NCBI GenBank assembly: GCA_025924755.1
Contig: JAICHT010000202.1
Location: 1 to 6,719, forward strand
Origin: Chitinophagaceae bacterium
GTDB taxonomy: Bacteria > Bacteroidota > Bacteroidia > Chitinophagales > Chitinophagaceae
DNA: 6,719 nt
Reading direction: 5' to 3'
Made by a program: the position numbers and the translations under genes. This document shows positions 1 through 6,534 of the stretch, one piece after another (positions within the stretch are counted from its first letter, which is position 1; each line of letters opens with the position of its first letter). Below the pieces are notes generated by a model. It worked only from the letters and a program-made list of their open reading frames with translations. It searched no databases and was not told the origin of the DNA.

Positions 1-1432
1 CTTCTTTCTGATGCAGCTTTTCTTCGGCAGATAATTCTTCTTTTTCAATTTCAGCTAAACGTACACCAATATCAGGCAATACAAAAAACTCCGGGTCTTC
101 TCCCGATTTGGTAATCATCTGCAAGCCGTTATCAGTAAGATCAACTGAATTATTTTTTTCATCAATCTGAAACAGCAATTCTTCATCCACTATATGCATA
201 TTGCGCTGCTGATCGGCCAGGTAGTAATTTTCAGATTTTTGCAATTTTACTTTAATACCAGGTTCACTTAAAAATTTTATCAGCGGGCCATATTTAGGCA
301 ATCCGCGGAAAGCACGATACAAATACAAACCGCCGCTTTTTGGATCATCGTCTCCTTCGGCTATGCGCTTTTTGGCTTCATTTAAAAAACCACGCACCAG
401 CCGTTCCTGCGCTTCTACCAGTTGTTGTATCCTGGGCTTGTGAATATGATATTGCTGATCGTCGCCTTTGGGTACCGGCCCCGAAATAATCAGCGGAGTA
501 CGGGCATCATCAATCAACACGCTGTCCACTTCATCAACCATCGCATAATGATGCTTGCGCTGCACCATTTCTTCCGGTGCATGCACCATATTATCCCGCA
601 GGTAATCAAAACCAAATTCGTTATTGGTGCCGTAAGTAATATCGGCATAATAGGCTTGGCGGCGCTCTTCGCTATTTGGTTGATGTTTGTCAATACAATC
701 TACCCGCAAACCGAGCCACTCAAAGATAGGGCCGTTCCACTCCTGGTCGCGACGGGCCAGGTAATCATTTACGGTTACAATATGCACTCCTTCGCCAGCC
801 AGTGCATTTAGGTAAGCAGGCAGGGTAGATACGAGTGTTTTACCTTCACCGGTGGCCATTTCGGCAATCTTTCCTTCGTGCAAAACAATACCACCAATTA
901 ACTGCACATCATAATGGACCATATTCCATACTACGGTGCCGCCGCCGGCTGTCCATGTATTTTGATAGGTAGCCTGGTCGCCTTCTATGGTGATATATTT
1001 TTTAGTGAGGCTTAGTTCTTTGTCCAGCTCAGTGGCAGAAGAAACGATGGCGGCATTTTCTTTAAAGCGGCGTGCCGTTTCTTTTACTACAGCAAAGGCT
1101 TCGGGCAGAATATCTTTTAAAACTTCTTCCAGCTTTTTATCGCGGTCTTTTTTTAAGGTATCCACCTGTTGGTATATGGCATCTTTACCGGCAAGGTCTT
1201 CGAAAGATACTGCATCTGCTTTTTTGTTAATGCTGTCAATTTCTTCATCAATGGCTTTTAAATGTTCACTGATGCGTTGGCGAAACTCTACGGTTTTGTG
1301 TCGCAAGGCATCATTGCTTAGCGATTGGTACGAGTCGAAGGCCTGGTTGATTTTAGCAACAAGCGGGGTGATGGTTTTGACATCCTTTTCCGACTTATTA
1401 CCACCAAATATTTTTGAAATAAAACCTATCAT
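1..1432 (-). CDS. secA: Protein translocase ATPase SecA, N-terminal 477 residues (3' end outside window)
   Basis: SecA is the motor ATPase that pushes preproteins through the SecYEG channel at the inner membrane. Reading the minus strand from the ATG at 1432 gives an open frame to the window edge. It contains Walker A TGEGKT (residues 194-199), VNDYLARRD (221-229), GTNNEFGFDYLRDNM (268-282), Walker B DEVD (300-303) and DDARTPLIISGP, followed by the start of the preprotein cross-linking domain. Walker A lies about 90 residues later than in E. coli SecA. The extra length falls in two inserts: a charged helical stretch before LPEAF (about 57-102) and a segment before MVHYDVQLIGG (about 127-170). 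Both are typical of Bacteroidota SecA. The second ATPase half and the C-terminus are missing only because the window ends. The start fits MIGFISKIFGG, a usual SecA beginning. The gene diverges from the lipoprotein gene. Confidence 0.97.
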   Translation of the reverse strand, partial: MIGFISKIFGGNKSEKDVKTITPLVAKINQAFDSYQSLSNDALRHKTVEFRQRISEHLKAIDEEIDSINKKADAVSFEDLAGKDAIYQQVDTLKKDRDKKLEEVLKDILPEAFAVVKETARRFKENAAIVSSATELDKELSLTKKYITIEGDQATYQNTWTAGGGTVVWNMVHYDVQLIGGIVLHEGKIAEMATGEGKTLVSTLPAYLNALAGEGVHIVTVNDYLARRDQEWNGPIFEWLGLRVDCIDKHQPNSEERRQAYYADITYGTNNEFGFDYLRDNMVHAPEEMVQRKHHYAMVDEVDSVLIDDARTPLIISGPVPKGDDQQYHIHKPRIQQLVEAQERLVRGFLNEAKKRIAEGDDDPKSGGLYLYRAFRGLPKYGPLIKFLSEPGIKVKLQKSENYYLADQQRNMHIVDEELLFQIDEKNNSVDLTDNGLQMITKSGEDPEFFVLPDIGVRLAEIEKEELSAEEKLHQKE

Positions 1433-1435
1433 ATA

Positions 1436-1450
1436 TTGTTGTTGGTTGTT
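1436..1450 (-). promoter_or_regulatory. CAA-rich leader directly upstream of the secA start
   Basis: On the minus strand the last 20 or so bases before the secA ATG include AACAACCAACAACAA and lack any purine-rich Shine-Dalgarno motif. An unstructured A/C-rich leader of this kind is a common way for Bacteroidota mRNAs to start translation. A similar tract precedes scpB. Confidence 0.4.
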
Positions 1451-1525
1451 CTTTATATAATATTGAAAATATTCTCCGTCAAAAACGGTGCTTAACTGCA
1501 AGTAAAGCCAATTTGACAGCGTCGC

Positions 1526-1556
1526 CAAAGATAATTGAATTTGGCTGTTGCCCTAA
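1526..1556 (-). promoter_or_regulatory. Candidate promoter for secA
   Basis: On the minus strand, TATCTTTG (1533-1526) matches the Bacteroidota -7 element TAnnTTTG. Twenty bases upstream is TTA (1556-1554), one mismatch from the -33 TTG. Transcription would begin near 1519, giving a secA leader of nearly 90 bases. The leader contains a small hairpin (CCGT at 1476-1479 with ACGG at 1485-1488) and a CAA-rich stretch just before the ATG. The -7 match is seen directly; the promoter role is inferred. Confidence 0.5.
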
Positions 1557-1632
1557 TGGCTTGTACGGAATAAGTTAATGACAAAGCCACCTTTAAACTT
1601 TGTTTAACGAGCTTTGATAATTAAAAGCCAGT

Positions 1633-2319
1633 ATGAAAAATGTGTATTTATTGATAGGCCTTTTTAGCGCGATAGCAGGTGCAGGCTGTCATAGCAATTC
1701 AAATAAATCACAAAATAATTACCCTGCCTATGCAGATTATAGGATATCGGGGGCAGAAGATCAGGAAAACGTGACGGCTATATTTCAATTTAAACCTGAC
1801 TCTGCAAGCACACAAAGTATCATGCTGGATGCTCCTGCACAGGTAACCCTGGATGAGGAAATTATAACTGCTGACAGTGCAAACTTTACGGGAGTGTACT
1901 ACGAAATTCAAAAGCCGCTGAAAACTTTTACCGGCAGCCATACCGTTATTTTTACCGATGCTTCAGGTAAGGCCTACAGGCAGGTTTTTAATTTTACCCC
2001 ATTTCACCTTGAAACCATCATCCCAGCAACAGTGAAGCGGCAGGATATAACGCTACACATAACCGGGTTAAAGCCAGTGGATGTTTTACGACTGGTAGTG
2101 ATTGATACTTCCTTTACTACTGCTGATATTAATATGGTGGATACCATAACAAATGGAGTATTAACAATCAGCCGCCGTCAATGGAGCAACCTGGCCCCAG
2201 GGCCGGTAACCCTGCAATTATTTAAAGAAGAAGAGCAAACCTTAAATAATGCGGCCAGCAAAGGTGGCCACCTTTCTATTACCTACAGGCTAAGCCAAGA
2301 CTTTGACCTGGAAGACTAA
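1633..2319 (+). CDS. Putative lipoprotein of unknown function
   Basis: I do not recognise this 228-residue protein. The N-terminus has a short basic start (MKN), a hydrophobic stretch (about 4-17) and a cysteine at residue 19 in the context GAGC, which fits a signal peptidase II lipobox, although glycine at -3 is not the usual leucine. The residues after the cysteine (HSNSNKSQNN) form a polar linker without the acidic cluster described as a surface-export signal in some Bacteroidota, so a periplasm-facing lipoprotein is slightly favoured. The remainder has alternating hydrophobic and polar residues with many T, V and I, suggesting beta-sandwich domains (about 35-125 and 135-222). No catalytic motif or further cysteine is visible. 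It diverges from secA and stands 189 bases before atpG, so neither neighbour indicates its role. The start is chosen because the signal peptide begins there. Confidence 0.8.
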   Translation: MKNVYLLIGLFSAIAGAGCHSNSNKSQNNYPAYADYRISGAEDQENVTAIFQFKPDSASTQSIMLDAPAQVTLDEEIITADSANFTGVYYEIQKPLKTFTGSHTVIFTDASGKAYRQVFNFTPFHLETIIPATVKRQDITLHITGLKPVDVLRLVVIDTSFTTADINMVDTITNGVLTISRRQWSNLAPGPVTLQLFKEEEQTLNNAASKGGHLSITYRLSQDFDLED

Positions 2320-2359
2320 TAGCAGCTTTGCATATTAACAAAGACAGCAGTATCCTTAT

Positions 2360-2390
2360 ATGGAATTTTAGCCTGATATGCCTACATTTG
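2360..2390 (+). promoter_or_regulatory. Candidate promoter for atpG
   Basis: TACATTTG (2383-2390) exactly matches the Bacteroidota -7 element TAnnTTTG. Twenty bases upstream is ATG (2360-2362), one mismatch from the -33 TTG. Transcription would start near 2397, leaving an atpG leader of about 110 bases. It is the only good match in the 2320-2508 gap, which otherwise shows no gene and no convincing terminator for the lipoprotein gene. Confidence 0.5.
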
Positions 2391-2508
2391 CGGCCGAAAA
2401 GTGAGCTTTTTGAATTAGAAGGGCAAAGAGGATATGGATAAGTAAGGCGGATAAAGTAAGAAGTTGGCGGTATAAAAACTCAAACAAAAATCGTAAATAT
2501 AAAACAGC

Positions 2509-3390
2509 ATGGCTGGCCAGTTAAAAGAAGTACGTAACAGGATCAAATCGGTACAAAGCACGCAACAAATTACCAAGGCTATGAAAATGGTAAGCGCTGC
2601 CAAATTGCGCAGGGCGCAGGATGCCATTTTGCAAATGCGTCCTTATGCTACTAAGCTGCAGGAAATGCTGAGCAATATTGTAAGCAATAGTGAAGGAGAG
2701 AGCGGTATGGCACTCGCCACCGAACGCCCAATAGAAAAAGTATTACTACTGGTAATTACCAGCGACCGCGGCCTGGCAGGAGCGTACAACGCCAACCTTA
2801 TAAAACTGGCCAAGCAAATGATTAAAGAGCAATATGCAACTGCCTATGCCAAAGGAAATGTAACCATATGGAGTATGGGCAAAAAAGGATATGAGCATTT
2901 TGCAAAAAATAATTATACCGTAACCGATACGTATAAAGATATATTTCTGAACCTTTCATTCGATAACGTACAGCAAGCGGCGGCGGCGGCTATGAAGGCT
3001 TTTGAAAATAAAGAGTTTGATGTTGTTGAAATTGTGTACAGCGAGTTTAAAAATGCCGCTACGCAAAATTTTGTAAGCGAACGTTTCTTGCCCATACCTA
3101 AAGTGACGCAACAGGCCGGCGCATCAAAAGCTGATTTTATTTTTGATCCAAATAAAGAAGAACTGATTGCGGAGCTGATGCCCAAAATTTTAAATACACA
3201 ATTGTTTAAAGCCGTATTGGACGCCCAGGCTTCTGAACACGGTGCCCGTATGACGGCGATGGACAAAGCCAGCGAAAATGCCAACGAGCTTTTACGCAAC
3301 TTAAAGATATCTTACAACCGGGCCCGCCAGGCAGCTATTACTACCGAACTGACAGAAATAGTAAGTGGCGCCGCGGCGTTGCAAGGATAA
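2509..3390 (+). CDS. atpG: ATP synthase F1 subunit gamma
   Basis: The gamma subunit is the central rotating shaft of F1Fo ATP synthase; it turns inside the alpha3beta3 ring and couples proton flow to ATP synthesis at the cytoplasmic side of the membrane. The 293-residue product has the usual family length (E. coli about 287). The N-terminal helix signature is clear (QLKEVRNRIKSVQSTQQITKAMKMVSAAKLRRAQ, given here as residues 4-37), followed by SDRGLAGAYN (85-94) and the C-terminal family signature ITTELTEIVSGAAAL (277-291), which forms the other half of the coiled-coil shaft. A GCG triplet run (2977-2990) encodes part of an alanine stretch in the middle domain. The gene stands apart from other ATP synthase genes: upstream is a lipoprotein gene, not atpA, and downstream is scpB. 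Its leader is A-rich with no Shine-Dalgarno motif. Confidence 0.97.
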   Translation: MAGQLKEVRNRIKSVQSTQQITKAMKMVSAAKLRRAQDAILQMRPYATKLQEMLSNIVSNSEGESGMALATERPIEKVLLLVITSDRGLAGAYNANLIKLAKQMIKEQYATAYAKGNVTIWSMGKKGYEHFAKNNYTVTDTYKDIFLNLSFDNVQQAAAAAMKAFENKEFDVVEIVYSEFKNAATQNFVSERFLPIPKVTQQAGASKADFIFDPNKEELIAELMPKILNTQLFKAVLDAQASEHGARMTAMDKASENANELLRNLKISYNRARQAAITTELTEIVSGAAALQG

Positions 3391-3394
3391 TCAC

Positions 3395-3443
3395 GTTGAT
3401 TGTTGTTTGTTGGCCGATCACCGTTCAACAAACAACAATCAAC
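3395..3443 (+). repeat. Perfect 18-bp inverted repeat (stem-loop) between atpG and scpB
   Basis: GTTGATTGTTGTTTGTTG (3395-3412) is the exact reverse complement of CAACAAACAACAATCAAC (3426-3443), with a 13-base loop (3413-3425). It begins 4 bases after the atpG stop and ends 11 bases before the scpB ATG, so it fills most of the 64-base gap. There is no T-tract after it on either strand, so it is not a classical intrinsic terminator. It could protect the 3' end of the atpG message, modulate scpB translation, or be one copy of a dispersed palindromic element; the sequence alone does not decide. Confidence 0.85.
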
Positions 3444-3454
3444 AACCCACCAAT

Positions 3455-4282
3455 ATGGATCTTTCAAACCTGATACCTCATATCGAATCGCTCATATTTG
3501 CCAGCGATAAACCGTTGCCGGTTGCCGAAATTACCGAGCTGATTAACAATGCTTTTGGCTTTATGGAAGACAAGATAGCAGAAGATCAGGTAGAAGCGGC
3601 TTTAGAAGGAATTACTGAAAAATACGGCGCTGAGTTTTATCCGTTTGAAGTAAAGCAAAGCGGTGGTGGCTGGCAATTTTTAACCAAAAAAGAATACCAC
3701 AAAACCATAGCCCAGCTTAATGGCGAAAAGTTTCTGAAAAAGTTATCTGCAGCCGCACTGGAAACGTTGGCCATCATTGCGTACAAACAGCCCATTACCA
3801 AAGGTGAAATTGAAACCATCCGGGGGGTGAGCAGCGATTATACCGTACAAAAACTGCTGGAAAAAGAATTAATTATTATTACCGGGCGAAACGAACAACT
3901 GCCCGGGCATCCTTTGGTATATGCCACTTCCAAAAGCTTTATGGATTATTTTGGCATCAACTCCGGTCACGATCTGCCCAAAATAAAAGAAGTGCTGGCA
4001 GCCGTTACCGAACCCACCATAGTGCACCAGTCCGATGCAGACCAAACCAATACATTAGCCATATCCGACGAAGGAGAGTTGATTAGTGCAGTGGAAACCA
4101 GCGAAGAAACTTTTACTGCTGCAGATGCTACAGAAACTGGTGCCAGGCTTTTTCTGGATACAAAAGAAACCGCCGATACCGAAGAAAATGGAGATGCAAT
4201 AGGTGATGACTCTATAGATGAAGCTGATAATACTACTACTAATGAAGACGAAGCAGAAACCTCCGGAAATGAAGAAGCCTAG
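3455..4282 (+). CDS. scpB: Segregation and condensation protein B
   Basis: ScpB binds ScpA and, with SMC, forms the bacterial condensin that compacts and separates chromosomes. The ATG at 3455 gives 275 residues starting MDLSNLIPHIESLIFASDKPLP, the usual ScpB start. The first winged-helix domain spans about 1-90 and the second about 95-170, with the conserved LSAAALETLAIIAYKQP (98-113), TKGEIETIRGV (115-125) and GHPLVYATSKSFMDYFG (151-167). After the globular part comes an acidic, threonine-rich tail (about 191-275, 27 D/E and only 2 K/R), making the protein longer than typical ScpB of about 190-200 residues. A GTG at 3365 in the same frame would add 30 residues but would start inside atpG and translate the hairpin; it is rejected. 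scpA is not next to it here. Confidence 0.95.
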   Translation: MDLSNLIPHIESLIFASDKPLPVAEITELINNAFGFMEDKIAEDQVEAALEGITEKYGAEFYPFEVKQSGGGWQFLTKKEYHKTIAQLNGEKFLKKLSAAALETLAIIAYKQPITKGEIETIRGVSSDYTVQKLLEKELIIITGRNEQLPGHPLVYATSKSFMDYFGINSGHDLPKIKEVLAAVTEPTIVHQSDADQTNTLAISDEGELISAVETSEETFTAADATETGARLFLDTKETADTEENGDAIGDDSIDEADNTTTNEDEAETSGNEEA

Positions 4283-4314
4283 CACAAAGTTCAATGCGCT
4301 TTCGCTTGCTGTAT

Positions 4315-4322
4315 TATCTTCG
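4315..4322 (+). promoter_or_regulatory. Weak candidate -7 element just before lysA
   Basis: TATCTTCG differs by one base from the Bacteroidota -7 motif TAnnTTTG and lies 5 bases before the lysA ATG. No good -33 TTG is found at the expected spacing. If used, transcription would start at or next to the ATG, giving a nearly leaderless mRNA. It may be chance. Confidence 0.25.
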
Positions 4323-4327
4323 CAACC

Positions 4328-5542
4328 ATGTCACAAAATTTATCGCATAGCCAGCTAACAGACCTGGCCGACAGGTTTGGTACACCTTTATATGTGTATC
4401 ATGCCGAAAAAATAAAAGAACAATACGAGGCATTGCAAAAAGCATTTAAAGAGTGTAACTCCCGCTTTTTTTATGCCTGCAAAGCGTTAACCAATATCAA
4501 TATCTTAAAGTATATCGCTTCGCTTGGCGCCAATTTAGATTGTGTGAGCATCAACGAAGTGAAATTGGGATTGAAAGCCGGCTTTACACCCGACCGTATT
4601 TTATTTACACCCAACTGTGTAGACTTTGCGGAAATAGAAGCGGGAAAGGATTTAGGCGTTACGCTTAATATTGACAACATTTCCATTCTGGAGCAGTTTG
4701 GTAATAAGTTTGGCGGCAGTTATCCTATCTGCATCCGCTTTAATCCACACATTATGGGCGGCGGCCACTACAAAATGTCTACGGGTCATATTGATAGTAA
4801 GTTTGGTATCAGTGTGCACCAGATGCGGCATATCGAACGCATTGTGAAAACTACCAGTCTGCATGTAAAAGGCATCCATATGCATACCGGCAGTGATATA
4901 AAGGATATCAATGTATTTTTAGCAGGCCTTGAAGTGATGTTTGAAATAGCAGAGCATTTTCCGGATATTACGTTTGTAGATTTAGGCAGCGGCTTTAAAG
5001 TGGCGTATCATGAAGATGATGTGCAAACCGATATTGAAGACCTCGGCGAAAAAGTAACTGCGGCATTTAAAGACTATACCAGCCAAAAAGGAAAGAACCT
5101 GGAAGTATGGTTTGAACCCGGAAAGTTTTTAGTAAGCGAAGCCGGGTATTTTATTGTAAAATGCAATGTGATTAAACAAACTACCGCTACGGTTTTTGTT
5201 GGTGTTAACAGCGGCTTTAATCATTTAATACGGCCGATGATGTACGAGGCATATCACCGTATTGAAAACATCAGCCATCCTTTTGGCAATCCGCGGATAT
5301 ACACCGTGGTGGGCAATATCTGCGAAACGGACACCTTTGCATGGGACCGTAAATTGAGTGAAGTAAGGGAAGGAGATTACCTGGTATTTTATAACGCCGG
5401 TGCTTATGGTTTTGAAATGTCTTCCAATTTCAACTCCCGCCTGAAACCAGCCGAAGTATTGGTAAAAGATGGTGAAGCCTTACTGATAAGAAAGCGGGAT
5501 GAATTTGATGATTTATTGAAAAACCAGGTTGAAGTATTATAA
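4328..5542 (+). CDS. lysA: Diaminopimelate decarboxylase
   Basis: This enzyme removes CO2 from meso-2,6-diaminopimelate to give L-lysine, the last step of lysine biosynthesis, in the cytoplasm with pyridoxal phosphate (PLP). The 404-residue product has the fold-type III decarboxylase layout: an alanine-racemase-like barrel then a beta domain. Visible residues are the PLP lysine in YACKAL (K52), the cofactor-stacking histidine in HMHTGSD (H186), a glycine-rich phosphate loop DLGSGF (218-223), EPGK (263-266; many homologues have EPGR), the catalytic-site cysteine in NICETD (C332) and GAYGFEMSSNFNSR (358-371). SKFGI (157-161) is also typical. Length is normal. A related family is carboxynorspermidine decarboxylase, but the GAYG-MSSNFNSR end favours LysA. 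It starts 45 bases after scpB and precedes a thioredoxin-like gene by 39 bases, without an obvious terminator in either gap. Confidence 0.93.
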   Translation: MSQNLSHSQLTDLADRFGTPLYVYHAEKIKEQYEALQKAFKECNSRFFYACKALTNINILKYIASLGANLDCVSINEVKLGLKAGFTPDRILFTPNCVDFAEIEAGKDLGVTLNIDNISILEQFGNKFGGSYPICIRFNPHIMGGGHYKMSTGHIDSKFGISVHQMRHIERIVKTTSLHVKGIHMHTGSDIKDINVFLAGLEVMFEIAEHFPDITFVDLGSGFKVAYHEDDVQTDIEDLGEKVTAAFKDYTSQKGKNLEVWFEPGKFLVSEAGYFIVKCNVIKQTTATVFVGVNSGFNHLIRPMMYEAYHRIENISHPFGNPRIYTVVGNICETDTFAWDRKLSEVREGDYLVFYNAGAYGFEMSSNFNSRLKPAEVLVKDGEALLIRKRDEFDDLLKNQVEVL

Positions 5543-5581
5543 TACCAGCACTTTGATAGATAGGCTGCTAAAATAAAAACG

Positions 5582-6064
5582 ATGCGATTTATATTTTCAC
5601 TGTTATTGTTTACCTCACTGGCCGGCCACGCCGGCGATACTACGGGTTTGTACAGTCCATATGCGAATGTGGCGAAAGATGTGCAGCAGGCAGTGACAAA
5701 AGCCAAAGCCGAACATAAATATGTGATGCTGCAGATTGGTGGCAACTGGTGCGTATGGTGCTACCGGTTTAACAGTTTTGTAAAAACGGATTCGATCTTA
5801 AACCAGTTACTGGAAAATAATTATGTACTGTATCATCTTAATTACAGTAAGGAAAATAAAAATCTCGATTATTTAAAAAAACTGGGTTTTCCGCAGCGGT
5901 TTGGTTTCCCGGTTTTAGTGATATTGGATGAAAATGGAAACCGCATTCATACTCAGGACAGCACCCTGCTGGAAAAAGGAAACGGTTATGATAAGGACAA
6001 GGTGAAAGCTTTCTTAATCAACTGGTCGCCAGCTTCTTTAGATGCTGTTTTTTACAAACAATAA
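5582..6064 (+). CDS. Secreted thioredoxin-like protein (WCVWC active site)
   Basis: The 160-residue product begins with a signal peptide (hydrophobic core about 3-14, probable signal peptidase I cut after GHA at residue 17), so the mature protein is likely periplasmic. The thioredoxin-like domain has the redox motif WCVWC (56-60; cysteines C57 and C60) after a beta strand YVMLQIGGN, and a cis-proline candidate in FGFPVLVILD (P110), the expected place for the substrate-binding loop. The pattern resembles the thioredoxin_7/DsbD-gamma-like group of periplasmic thiol-disulfide proteins; the substrate is unknown. Reduction or repair of envelope disulfides is inference. It follows lysA by 39 bases with an A-rich leader, so co-transcription is possible though the functions are not obviously linked. 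The start is fixed by the signal peptide. Confidence 0.88.
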   Translation: MRFIFSLLLFTSLAGHAGDTTGLYSPYANVAKDVQQAVTKAKAEHKYVMLQIGGNWCVWCYRFNSFVKTDSILNQLLENNYVLYHLNYSKENKNLDYLKKLGFPQRFGFPVLVILDENGNRIHTQDSTLLEKGNGYDKDKVKAFLINWSPASLDAVFYKQ

Positions 6065-6353
6065 TTTGATTAATCGCCAATAGTACCTCTGCCATAAATC
6101 CCGTTGTTTAAACAGACCAGGATGAGTCTTCACTATTTATATTTCATTTTATCAAGTGGATTGATATTATACGGGTAGGATGAACTTCGTTGTAACTTTC
6201 ACAACTTCTTAAGCATTAAATTTTTCAATACAGCGTTTACAAACAGTGGGTGTGTCTTTTTAATAGTAAAAGATATAATGCCGGTAACTGGTAAATGTCT
6301 TTTCAAATCATGTCCATTATCAAAATAGTGTCTTTTTGCTTACTATAAATCCG
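6065..6353 (+). other. Gene-free stretch before the tRNA-Glu terminator
   Basis: I see no credible coding region on either strand here and no exact TAnnTTTG promoter. It holds a 10-bp palindrome TGTTTAAACA (6105-6114), a weak inverted repeat GTTGT/ACAAC (6189-6193, 6201-6205), and a direct repeat GTGTCTTTTT (6252-6261 and 6328-6337). It may be the long 3' untranslated region of the lysA and thioredoxin-like message, or may encode a small RNA ended by the terminator at 6354. Confidence 0.5.
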
Positions 6354-6377
6354 AGCCTCCTTTCCAGGAGGCTTTTT
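6354..6377 (+). terminator. Intrinsic terminator upstream of tRNA-Glu
   Basis: AGCCTCCT (6354-6361) pairs perfectly with AGGAGGCT (6366-6373) around a TTCC tetraloop, and four further T residues follow (the T-tract including the stem end is five). It is GC-rich against an AT-rich background. It is the first convincing plus-strand terminator after atpG, so it probably ends the upstream message and insulates the tRNA promoter 12 bases later. Confidence 0.8.
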
Positions 6378-6389
6378 CGTTGAATTTTT

Positions 6390-6420
6390 TTGGAAGCGAT
6401 ATATCGGACGCCTATCTTTG
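6390..6420 (+). promoter_or_regulatory. Promoter of tRNA-Glu
   Basis: TTG (6390-6392, within a T-run) is followed after exactly 20 bases by TATCTTTG (6413-6420). This is the Bacteroidota primary-sigma promoter pattern at its standard spacing. Transcription would begin near 6427, leaving a short 5' leader before the mature tRNA at 6436. Confidence 0.8.
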
Positions 6421-6435
6421 CACTCCCAAAAAGAC

Positions 6436-6507
6436 GCCGCGTTCGTCTAAGGGTTAGGACACCACCCTTTCACGGTGGTGATACGGGTTCGAATCCCGTA
6501 CGCGGTA
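6436..6507 (+). tRNA. tRNA-Glu (anticodon UUC)
   Basis: The 72-base sequence folds as a full cloverleaf. The acceptor stem is GCCGCGT with ACGCGGT and discriminator A6507. The D-arm contains GTCTAAGGGTTAGGAC. The anticodon stem is CCACC/GGTGG (6462-6466, 6474-6478), with loop CTTTCAC placing TTC at 6469-6471. The T-arm is ACGGG-TTCGAAT-CCCGT. The UUC anticodon reads GAA and GAG. The 3' CCA is not encoded (CAT follows the discriminator), so it must be added by the CCA enzyme. The first acceptor pair is G-U rather than G-C. It is a single-gene unit with its own promoter and terminator. Confidence 0.96.
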
Positions 6508-6534
6508 CATCCATTTTTTGATAAATTTTCTTAA

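Noticed and set aside
422..1460. Two plus-strand open frames (422-811 and 987-1460)
   Set aside because: They lie opposite the clearly recognisable secA coding sequence and their translations resemble no protein I know.
1593..1607. TTAAAC/GTTTAA inverted repeat upstream of the lipoprotein gene as an operator
   Set aside because: It is short and AT-only apart from two bases, and no regulator or second copy supports it; the nearby TTTG lacks a correctly spaced TA.
2326..2345. CTTTG/CAAAG inverted repeat after the lipoprotein gene as a terminator
   Set aside because: The stem is only 5 bp and AT-rich, with no T-tract following.
2977..2990. GCG triplet run in atpG as a phase-variation repeat
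   Set aside because: Triplet changes would keep the frame and only alter an alanine run, so it is not a switch.
2913..3299. Minus-strand open frame inside atpG
   Set aside because: It is antisense to a well-supported conserved gene, with no sensible start context or motifs.
3365..3454. Upstream GTG start adding 30 residues to ScpB
   Set aside because: It starts inside atpG, translates the inverted repeat into a low-complexity sequence, and the ATG at 3455 matches the normal ScpB N-terminus.
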